Shown here piece by piece: positions 10,270 to 18,772 of a stretch of 64,000 bases of DNA. The position numbers and the translations under genes are program-made. The notes under the pieces were generated by a model. The model was not told the origin of the DNA. It did not search any database and saw only the letters and a program-made list of their open reading frames with translations. The first letter of the stretch is position 1, and each line of letters starts with the position of its first letter. Source of the stretch: Chlorops oryzae (taxonomy: Eukaryota > Arthropoda > Insecta > Diptera > Chloropidae); contig CM035806.1 of assembly GCA_020466095.1 (NCBI GenBank), positions 55,548,916 to 55,612,915 on the forward strand, in the 5' to 3' direction.

Positions 10270-11023
10270 CATTAATTTTGAATGGGACATTCTGTAAAAA
10301 TGTTCGTTCAAACGGTAAAATTTATGTAATTACCAATATTTGTGCATTTCACAGCATTTGCCAAATCATTGCAACTGCATTAAAAAATTTCCCCAAATTT
10401 CGAGAGTCAGCAAGAAAATTTGAATATTGAAGTGGTAAATGCTGCATTAATATTACTTACTAACGGATTGAAAAATAATAAATTTTATAAAAAAAAGAGC
10501 GGAAGTCTTTGAAAATTTAACATTATATAATACCGAGAAGAGCAGATCTAATGTCATAAAAATTGATGGTCAAATTAACGTTGGAAACTTAGCCAACTCG
10601 TTGTTTCAAGGTTGCTGGAGTTGTGAAGTGATTAAAACATGCACAGGGTGCAATAAAATAACAGTCAAAAACCATGCAACGATTTGCGCAAACGTCGATC
10701 TAATAAGAAAAGATCTAAAAAAGTTGAAAGAAGCAATCCAAAATTCATTTGAAGAACCAGGAGTATGCTGTGGAAAAATAAAAAGATTGAATGTTAGTTA
10801 TGGACCGCACATAATAGCAGAAACAGATACCGAAACGCTGGTTGATATTCCCCTAGATTCGGTTCCTCGAACACTGATAATGGGAAAAAACAAGAACTAT
10901 CGTGTGGCAGGTATTATTGCATACTCTGGAGCGTCAAATAAAAAGGCAATAGGTCACTACACAGCCTATATTCCAGTAGCAGATTATTGGCAACAGTTCG
11001 ATGACGTATCTCATTTCGTTTAA
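10270..11023 (+). pseudogene. USP (C19)-like cysteine protease domain of a transposon-type gene
   Basis: In frame from 10281 the text reads ITNICAFHSICQIIATAL. This resembles the catalytic Cys box of ubiquitin-specific proteases (Cys codon 10341-10343). Two small frameshifts (near 10430 and 10495) lead into the open frame ending at 11023. That frame carries two CxxC pairs (CWSCEVIKTCTGC) and then AGIIAYSG, GHYTAY (His codon 10955-10957) and WQQFDD, matching the USP His/Asp box. The order Cys box, zinc-ribbon-like CxxC pairs, His box is that of a small USP fold. The frameshifts argue against a live enzyme. The substrate is unknown. Viewed with the upstream part, it may be a transposase-protease fusion. 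Confidence 0.6.
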
Positions 11024-11138
11024 AATTGCAAAATTAACACAAGCATGTGCGTATATGTAATAGCATGAGCCATATGAAATTGTAATTTTTTTTTCAATAT
11101 AATACATTTTGTCGTTTGCCTAACATGTATAAAAACAA

Positions 11139-11735
11139 GTAAAGGTGTTATAGTCAGGCGAGCCTGACAATAGAATACCCGACAAAGGCACACATGTTCA
11201 AATAATTTTTAATATCAAGAGGTGTTTAAGAACATAAGGGGCCCCATGTACCGACCTTTTATAGATTTCTTTATGAAAACTGCCCCTTTGCCACGCCCAC
11301 TTTTCCAATTTTTGTTGAACTTTAATCGGAGGCTTAAATATACGCTCAAATTTTAAGTTTCATTAAAATATTTCGAAAAAGTCCTATTTTAAGGCAGTTT
11401 TGGGATTTTTGTGACAGACCCTAGTACTGGAGGTACCCTTAAAAATCGACCGATCAACGAAATTTTTTGGAAGGATGTTTAAGGCTACAAAGGAAGCATA
11501 AGTGCCAAATTTCGTTCAAGTCCCATTTGAATTTCGGGTGTAGGAGACAATTTTCGAAAACCGCCCTTCTGCCACGCCCACTTTTTCAATTTTTGGAAAT
11601 CGTATAACTGGCATTTAAATATGATCAAATATCATCAAAATATCTTGAAAAACTTCGATTTTAGAGCAGATTTTGTGATTTTCGTAACAGACCCTAGTAC
11701 TGGAGGTACCCGTAAAAAAGAGTTTCAATTCTTAA
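11139..11735 (+). mobile_element. Family X copy 1 (hairpin-ended repeat), 3' truncated
   Basis: It starts AAGTAAAGGTGTTATAGTC and contains the perfect palindrome GTCAGGCGAGCCTGAC and then ATACCCGACA. Two internal units carry GCCACGCCCACTTT and ACAGACCCTAGTACTGGAGG. The 3' half with GTGTCGGGTAT is missing. The same organisation recurs at least six more times in the window. Class not assigned; no protein. Confidence 0.75.
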
Positions 11736-11958
11736 AACATCTTAAGTACAAAAAAAATCTACAACTTTTGCGAATTGTAGCACACAGATTGAAAAACATC
11801 TTGTCATGCCAATTACATAGGGTCTGCATTGAAAATAGAAGTATGCAACCATCTTTCAAATGAAAATTTAATTTGAAGAAGAGTCTGTTGCAACGCGCTC
11901 TTGCTTCTGTGATATTTTCACTTTGTACACGTTTTTTGTTTTAGAGAATCGACATGCC

Positions 11959-12763
11959 CATAATAATATAGGGGACACTTACAACAACAACCGAATTCAG
12001 TGGTGAACTAGTGATGCTATAATTTTGTAATTAAACATACTTGCGTTGAAATTTTTAAATGTTTTCTTTGTTTATTACATTTATTTAGCATAATATGTAA
12101 TAAGTACTTGAGCCACTAGTTATGTATCGAGTAATTTTAGTTATGATATCACTGAATATTTCATATCAGCTGTTCTGTAGTTGAATTCAAACTTTTTGAC
12201 ATATATTACCATGTATGTCACTCTCATGGATTTTGGGCGAGACATTTCGCGCCAGTTAGAAAGAGATGTTACTCGGCAGGCAAAAAAAGAGCGAGAGAGA
12301 AATACTTTTGGTGAGTACCTAAGTGAAAAATGCTCATTTTGGTGGGTACCCATGACCGTGGTGAGTACCCAAGACCGTGGTGGGTACCCAAGACCGTGTT
12401 GAAAAGAGCCAAAATAGAAACGGCTCCTGAGTGACATATATAGTTATATATGTTATGCTTTTTGACAATCGGTCATATTCGACGCATGAGTACTCTGCTT
12501 TAGCGTTCCTCAATAATATGAGCAAAATTATCTCATTATATTTAACATATTTTGCTGTAAAATATAATGAGTTCTTATGAGAAACCTTTGATTAACACTT
12601 ACATATATATCTGATTTTTAACCAAAATTTTAGTTCATGTTACAAGATTATAAAATATTTGTTAGACCGGCTCCGGAATTTTCAGTTTTTGATTTTTCCA
12701 TAGGGGGCCTACTTCAATTCAACACACACGTTTTTTGCCAAGTGCCATCTATAGTACTATATG
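11959..12763. mobile_element. Family C copy 2, reversed, with family B inside
   Basis: The left end CATAATAATATAGGGGACAC followed by ACAACAACAACC equals the inverse right end of the 7971-8633 copy. The right end has AGTGCCATCTATAGTACT. Internal landmarks (CAGCTGTTCTG, GGTCATATTCGA, GTTAGACCGG) are shared in reversed order. The flanks do not match, so the duplication has decayed. A family B MITE at 12200-12457 interrupts it. Confidence 0.65.
12200..12457 (+). mobile_element. Family B MITE copy 3, 258 bp, 8-bp duplication
   Basis: The ends CATATATTACCATGTATG and the inverse right end surround the typical GGGACATTTCGCGCC-like and GGTGGGTACCCA segments; this copy has three GGTACCCA units where copies 1 and 2 have two. 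CTTTTTGA flanks both sides exactly (12192-12199 and 12458-12465). Removing it joins family C sequence on both sides. Confidence 0.85.
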
Positions 12764-13234
12764 GTGAGAATTATAAAAAATGTTTTGTCTCAAATTTTCG
12801 CTCCGGGTTCTAGCATATAGGACTATAGGTCTAACTGTCGACGTCGAAAAGCCTCTGCCGCTAATAAGAAATTCACCATTAGGTAGGTATAGGAAATTTA
12901 ACTCTTTCGAGAAATTCACCAAAAAGCTACCAACAACAATACGGGTAGACACAAAGTGGCACTATGAAGCCACTTGCAAGAAAATTATCAAAGAAACACG
13001 GCGTCGCACAGTGGGGTATTTGATGTCGATTTGTGCGATTAATTCAACGGATTGAGCTAGGGACTTGAAATTTGGCACACGTGTTGTCTAAAGTGATTGT
13101 ATAGTTCAGGGCGAATATTGATTATATCCGCCCACTGCCACGCCCACCCCCCATACAAATGAACAAATTTTTTGCCCATAACTGCAACATTTTTATGCTC
13201 AGAGCAACAAAATTTAGCAAATTTATTTCTTACG

Positions 13235-13616
13235 ACTACACAAACCGCCCCTTTGCCACGCCTACTTTTCCAATTTTTTTGTTTTCTAATCGGAGGCCTG
13301 AATATACGCTCAAATCCAAAGTTTCAATGGAATATCTCAAAAAAATCCGGTTTTGAAATTTTTGTGACAGACCCTAGTACTGGAGGTACCCCTAAAAATG
13401 GTCCGATCAGGTCCATTCTCGAACTTGTTCTTACTCATATGCCTATGAGTACGCAGACCAAATTTCATCAAGATAGCTCAACTCCTTCGATAAGAAAACT
13501 GTATACAAACAGACGGACAGACGGAAGACAGACAGACGGACATGGCTTAATTGAAACAAACAACCACACAAACGCAATATACCCTCGACACAGAGTGTGT
13601 CGGGTATAACAATAAC
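13235..13616 (+). mobile_element. Family X copy 2, 3' part
   Basis: It contains TTTGCCACGCCTACTTTTCC, ACAGACCCTAGTACTGGAGG, the GACGGACAGACGG-like tract and the closing hairpin CTCGACACAGAGTGTGTCGG. The 5' palindrome is absent. The left limit is approximate; related sequence may begin near 13130. The insertion lies inside the Transib-like element and so is younger than it. Confidence 0.65.
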
Positions 13617-13649
13617 GTATGTGACAAGTATGAGCTACAAATATCAGAA

Positions 13650-14133
13650 TAGTGATGTTACGAATGTGTATTTTTAAACATTCGCGAATGCGAATTTAAA
13701 TGCTAATATCTGTCGCCGATATTCGCGAATACGAATGCGAATGTTCAGTTTTAAATTAAGCACCACTTATCTATGCTTTGGTATTGACAGCTGAAGTGCC
13801 GTGTAAGCCCCACATATTTTTTGTTAGAGTGCTGCCCAATGATCCAAAAAAAAAGTTATTTAATTAATCTGTTTTCGTAAAGAAAATTAATTTAAATTTG
13901 TTCTCCAAGCCTGTTTTGAATAACGTTTAAGTTTTGTTTTGAAATCTACAAATCAATACACATATCAAGTCAATCTACATAAAAGAAAACTATAATATCC
14001 ATGGGATTTGTATATTTTTCGGATGTTAATATTCGCCAAATATTCGCAATTTTGCGAATGCGAATACGAATGTCCAGAATTATGCGAATATTCGCGAATA
14101 CGAATGCGAATGCGAATATTCGCAACATCACTA
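13650..14133. mobile_element. hAT MITE rich in ATTCGCGAAT repeats
   Basis: The ends are TAGTGATGTTACGAAT and the inverse of TAGTGATGTTGCGAAT. The flanks TATCAGAA (13642-13649) and TATCAAAA (14134-14141) match at 7 of 8 bases. Subterminal copies of ATTCGCGAATGCGAAT-like units lie in both halves, as transposase-binding repeats often do in hAT elements. The short frames through this region are made by the repeats. Confidence 0.7.
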
Positions 14134-15275
14134 TATCAAAACAATATAAAAACAAACTACATATATATATTATATATATATATTTCTATATACACGCATT
14201 TCGTCTTACTTTTTGCGTTTGTTGTTCACTGAGTTTATTCAATATGTGCATTTTTGGTGCATGAGTTGATATACAAAAATTTATATAGCAAAAAAGTGCG
14301 CGCTATTGCCGCAGACTTTTTTTTTCTAAAAAGTATGTCAAAAGTCCATAGTTTACGAAACAAAAAAAATTTTTACTCAATCGCGCTCAATTCACAACTA
14401 TTTGTCCACATATAAGCCGAAAAACATGTATTTTAAAGGTTATGAGGAAAATTATTAGTTCAGAAGTCAAAAACACTTATTTTATACAAAAAAATTTTTT
14501 ATTTTTTTTTCAAAACACCTGAAGAAGAGGGCTCTATTTAAATATAGTCCTTTTTCTCAAGCAAAATAAAAAATTTTTGCTCTTAAACGCAAAAAATATT
14601 TCTTTATATTTACGCGGCGCGCACAAAACGTAAACAAACGGCTACTTCGACTGTGTCCCGTCAGAAGAGGATAACTTGTTTGGCGCTAATGTTTGCAGTT
14701 AGTGATAGAGAATTTTATGCACTTTTATTCGATACCGCACACTTCACTATAGCTCCAATTTCACTTTTTCAATTAATCGCACTAATCGACATCAAATACC
14801 CCATTGTGCGTCGGCTCGGTTTTTTATTGCTTGAAAAGTTCATAATTGAAACTTTATTAAATGTATTACGATATGTTTTTGCTAAATGTGCACGAATATT
14901 TTCATTTTGTAATAAATTGACATACATTTTTGACTAAGGCTACGAATTTGATTGTACATAGAATAAGTATTTTTGCTGAAACAGTGTGATCAAAAAGTTA
15001 TTTGGACAGGGTAGGATTAAGAAAACTATTTATATTTATCCTTGATATTGAGTTTCGTTGATTAGTTTTATGCTGCCATAGCATGCTTCTCTTTTCCTCA
15101 TGCTATATGGCTATGTTGAAGCAGCGTGGCTGTAACACATTGCAGGGATTAGGAAGAAGAAGAGTTAGACCTATAGTTCTGTGTGGTTCTAGGCTTTTAT
15201 CAAGTCGGGCAAACCTAGGTAGGCCCTAGCTAGTAACTAGATTTCTCTAGGCAATTTTCAGCCGGGATATGTCCA

Positions 15276-15277
<2 letters not shown>

Positions 15278-15344
<67 letters not shown>

Positions 15345-15380
15345 GAGAAGAGAGAAAAGAGAAGAGAGAGGAGAAGAGAG

Positions 15381-15415
<35 letters not shown>
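15278..15415. repeat. GA/GGAGA microsatellite
   Basis: Pure GA runs alternate with GAAGAG and GGAGA units. Long arginine/glutamate-rich and serine/leucine-rich frames on the two strands come only from this repeat. Confidence 0.9.
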
Positions 15416-15417
<2 letters not shown>

Positions 15418-16326
15418 GCCAGGCGCTCCCAGTAAGAAAATAAAATCAAAGCATTACAAAAAAAAAAAAAAAAACCAGAATAAAAAAAAATACAATCCAT
15501 TCATTGCAGTCCGTGCAATTTCGAGATTCCATCCACTTTCTAGAACGAAAACATTTCAATTTAGATCGAAAATTCTCGGCCATGCAGCGAGATTTCACAA
15601 GAGACTTATTAGGTTCTTCGTAAAGAGCTCAGCTCCTCGAAAAGTTCGGGTGCCTCTGCTTTAAAATTTGATCCCTTCAAAGCAAGAAAAACTTTCTGCA
15701 ATTAATAATCTGGGTCCGAATTCTGGACTCTTAAATCTGAAAATATCTTCGCTGTAATATCTCTAATGGACATTCCTACATGCCGCATGGATGTGTGCAC
15801 GAATGTGTCTGTATGTGTGTGTGTGTGTGTGCCGGGGTGTGTTATTGAGAATCTCCTTAATTATTATCGTTTTACTTTCGCTTTTCAATTACGAAAATCG
15901 TTTTTATTTGCTTCAAAGACAGAAAAAGAAAATAAAATAACAAAAAAAAAAGAGTAAAAAATTTAATGCTCCAATTACCGCAACTTATCAGTTATGATAT
16001 TGCCCACGACGGGCCTGAAACCACCACTCGAAGAGGAATAGCAAAAGCAACAACAACAATAGCAGCAGCAGCAGCAAATATTCTTTTTGAAAGCTCCGGC
16101 ATTCAGTGCCGTAGCAACCATAGGGGCAAGAGGGGCCCTTTCCCCCCCACGCATTTTTGTTTTTCCCAAGGAAAAAAATTAAAAAAGGAGAAAAAATAAA
16201 TGACAATCAAAAAAACAATGATATTCAATCATATTTAATATAATTGAACTTTGCGATTTTTTAGTTAATTGAATCTTAAAAGAATGGTTTACAGGTTTTT
16301 TTCGTCATTTGTCTTTTCACGCACAT
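15416..16326. other. Spacer with small microsatellites
   Basis: No gene is supported. The stretch holds A-runs near 15459-15475, a TG run near 15811-15831, and CAACAACAAT followed by AGCAGCAGCAGC near 16049-16075. A C-rich patch (AGGGGCCCTTTCCCCCC) follows at about 16131-16147. Confidence 0.5.
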
Positions 16327-16879
16327 CAGCCGGTTTCACCAAAAAATTTTATCGGAACTTAAATTAAAATTAATTTTAATTTAATTTTTTATTTAAATTG
16401 AAATTTAATTATTTGGAGTTTCACCAAGATTTGAATTTGACACATGAGAAAAGTGGCAGCACTTGCGAAATCAGCTGTTTTTTTTTTAATTGAACATGGA
16501 GGGAAATGTGCGAACAAAGAATTTTTCGGAAGAGGAAATAGAAATTTTACTTAATTTAGTGAAGAGGCAAAAGGGTGTCTTGGAAAATAAAAGAACGGGA
16601 AAAGTAAGATCTGGTGAAAAAGAAAAGGCATGGGATATTGTCGCGGAGGAGTTCAACGCGTTATGTCCAAGAATGAGCAGATCAGCAATTCTTTGAATTC
16701 TTTGCGTCAGCTGTTTTCAACACGAAAACAGAGTTGCTTTTGTCATATTTAAATCATATTTAAATGGGCACCAAGGCTCATTTAAATGAAAGCTAAATAT
16801 GAATTAATTTTGAATGGTGAAACAGAAACTAGAAAAATTTAATTAATTTTCAATTAAATTGATGTGGTGAAACCGGCTG
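16327..16879 (+). mobile_element. Inverted-repeat element carrying a Myb/SANT-like gene
   Basis: The ends CAGCCGGTTTCACCA and the inverse of GGTGAAACCGGCTG bracket a 553-bp element. A second GTTTCACCA-type box occurs inside each end. The interior encodes one short DNA-binding protein but no transposase. No clear target duplication is visible. A PIF/Harbinger origin is likely because that group pairs a DDE transposase with a Myb/SANT protein. Confidence 0.6.
16496..16696 (+). CDS. Truncated Myb/SANT-like DNA-binding protein of a transposon
   Basis: The frame from the ATG at 16496 gives 66 residues. NFSEEEIEILLNLVKRQKGV opens the domain. A KEKAWDIVAEEFNAL helix follows and then a CPRMSR turn, matching the first two helices of a Myb/SANT-like domain (the Myb_DNA-bind_5 pattern of transposon and zeste-like proteins). 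The stop at 16694 comes where the third helix should begin. The repeated ATTCTTTG there suggests that a small duplication shifted the frame. It may bind the element's ends if expressed, but is probably decayed. Confidence 0.6.
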   Translation: MEGNVRTKNFSEEEIEILLNLVKRQKGVLENKRTGKVRSGEKEKAWDIVAEEFNALCPRMSRSAIL

Positions 16880-18188
16880 TATATGTTTTATTTCTTTGTC
16901 AATTCGTATCGGAAAAACGGTTTCATCAATTAAAGTGCTGCAAGATAATGGAATTTTCCCCATTTTTGGGGATAGGACAAAAAGGGGAAAATGTGAATTT
17001 TTAAAACTATAGGGGTATTCACAAAGGCGTGTTAAAGACGTTGGAAAGTCGGAAATTGTTTAAACTTAGAGAGAGTTTGGATCTTGATCAATTTTATTTA
17101 ACCTTCTTTATCCAAAAATGTAAAAAAAAGTACAAAAAAGTGTTTAAAAGTATTCAGTTGAGACATTTTATAAATTGTCCTTTTTTTGCCATATTAGGAA
17201 CCCCATGTCTTAATAAGGCCCAATTCTGATTGCTCTCAACAACGTGCGAACAATTAAAGAAAAAGATAAAATTTTTATCTGATTTCATTGTAAATATTGT
17301 TTGAGATCAAAAATTTAAATAAATACTCTTCCCAGCTCTTCTTATGTAAATTTATATTTTTAAAACTCAAAGTTGTATATTCAAGTGCAGGTACAATGCA
17401 TTATCGATAATAATTTTGTTAACTTGCTGCCCATTGCAGTGAAAGGTCTTCTTTCTCATTGTTTTTAACTGCTTGGTATATTAAGGTCCATTTAGGGCCT
17501 CCAAAAAAATTTTTTTAAACAACCAGTTGCAAGGTGACAATTGTATGCCTTATTAAAACCACTCAATATAATTTTACGTTTTATTCGGAATACAGCAATG
17601 CCAGGGGTTTTTTCCATCCTTTTTAATTTGAATAAAGTCCGACTTTTGGTATGGGCATCAAGACTTTACAAAATTATCAACAACTTTTAGAAAAACATTG
17701 TTCTTCTTCTCACACAAAATTAGATCAAGCACGTTGTTTTCACTTCAGTAGACTTTGTTGGAAGATTACTATTCACTCAGCTACACAATCGACGTAATTT
17801 TGTTTGCTTTGTGAAGTAAATATAAACGCTTTAGACCATGCCAAAAGTCATTATGCTGAGAGTGCTATAAATATGTTTTCTGAAAATCGGGCCTTATAAA
17901 GGCGTTGGTTTTATTTGGCTCAACCACCTTATAACCATACTTGTTTTAAAAAAAGGGATTTTTCGAGGAGAGTAGGGGAGAGTATAAGAAAGAAAAATCG
18001 TGCGTGTGGCAGCACTTTTTGAATTGAACTGTTTGCCTACCCCGCTTATATCGTCTCGTGTATAATAGGTATAAGAAGAACAGCTGATTATTTCGAACAC
18101 CCTTAAAAAAAGTTTTCATTCGATACGATTTCTTAAGGTCCGTTAAACGCTTGCATTGAAAGCGTGCATGTAATATGGTTTTAATTAA
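16880..18188. other. AT-rich spacer
   Basis: I see no gene or clear repeat boundary here. It contains poly-T/A tracts and short frames with no recognisable domain. Confidence 0.45.
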
Positions 18189-18197
18189 AATAGACGT

Positions 18198-18763
18198 AGG
18201 TAGGTAGGTAGGTTGCAGTGGCAGCTGTTGCTCACGTAGGCACTGTAGGTAGGCCCATTTTGATACCACAAGAATGACACGACTTACCCCTTGGTATTTA
18301 GTGAGGAAGCCAATTAGACCTCCGAATGAACCGAGCGATGTCTCCGACTCTGATTTCAGAGAGCCCGGTGAGGCAGGGAGTGGAGAAGGAGTACCCTAAT
18401 GAGGACAATCTACTTCTAGACAGGGCCGGGCATTGACACATGAGGTGAAGGATAGATTCTTCCTCCTCCTCTGAGCGGCAGCTTCGGCAAAAATCATTGC
18501 ATGGAACACCAAGTCTTGTTGCATGTCTGCCGAAAAGGCAGTGACCGGTGATTATTGAAACCGTTTGGTAAATGGAGACGCTGCTTAATCCTACTAGTTC
18601 CCTGGAACGTCTCTTATTCAAAGACGGCCAGATTTGTCTAGTAACCCTGCAGGAGTCTTCTGCAACCCAGCGTTCGTTCGCCAGGTTGAGATACCTTTGT
18701 TTTATAATCAGTTTCACTGCTGCCAGTGGAACCCCTACATTGGAAAAGGAGACATCTGAAAGC
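18198..18763 (-). mobile_element. 5'-truncated LINE, 3' tail of TACC repeats
   Basis: Read on the minus strand this is the end of a non-LTR retrotransposon. It closes with a 3' region containing GTGGTATCAAAATGGGCC and AACCTACCTACCTACCTA. The 9-bp flank AATAGACGT occurs on both sides (18189-18197 and 18764-18772), which fixes the insertion at about 566 bp. There is no poly(A); the tail is a tetranucleotide repeat, as in some I/LOA/Jockey-group elements. Its 3' tail resembles the SINE at 22782-23025. Confidence 0.85.
18298..18763 (-). pseudogene. LINE ORF2 C-terminal fragment
   Basis: The open frame on the minus strand reads through ITGHCLFGRHATRLG and then CRSCRSEEEEESILHLMCQC. This is the C-terminal Cys/His segment that follows reverse transcriptase in many insect LINEs. 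It ends in a short tail after IARFIRRSNWL. Reverse transcriptase and endonuclease are absent by truncation. The apparent start codon is only where the insertion begins. Confidence 0.8.
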
Positions 18764-18772
18764 AATAGACGT

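Larger units (their letters stand above)
13007..14808. mobile_element. Transib-like non-autonomous element, 1.8 kb
   Basis: The left end CACAGTGGGGTATTTGATG and the inverse right end CACAATGGGGTATTTGATG form inverted repeats of about 38 bp. The 5-bp flank CGTCG is exact (13002-13006 and 14809-14813). The uninterrupted site is seen in family A copy 1 (CGGCGTCAGCTCGG). CAC(A)(G/A)TG ends with a GC-rich 5-bp duplication are the Transib hallmark, the superfamily related to RAG1. No transposase is recognised; the interior holds a family X piece (13235-13616) and a hAT MITE (13650-14133). Confidence 0.7.
12814..15185. mobile_element. Family A copy 2, split by a Transib-like element
   Basis: The ends CATATAGGACTATAGG and CACACAGAACTATAGG (inverse) are flanked by GTTCTAG (12807-12813 and 15186-15192), a 7-bp duplication as in copy 1. 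The inner sequence matches copy 1 on both sides of 13007-14808, which is foreign. Without that insert it is about 565 bp. It carries the ATTACGATAT and TGTGATCAAAAAGTTA landmarks and the AGCATGCTTCTCTTTTCC block. No protein is seen. Confidence 0.75.
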
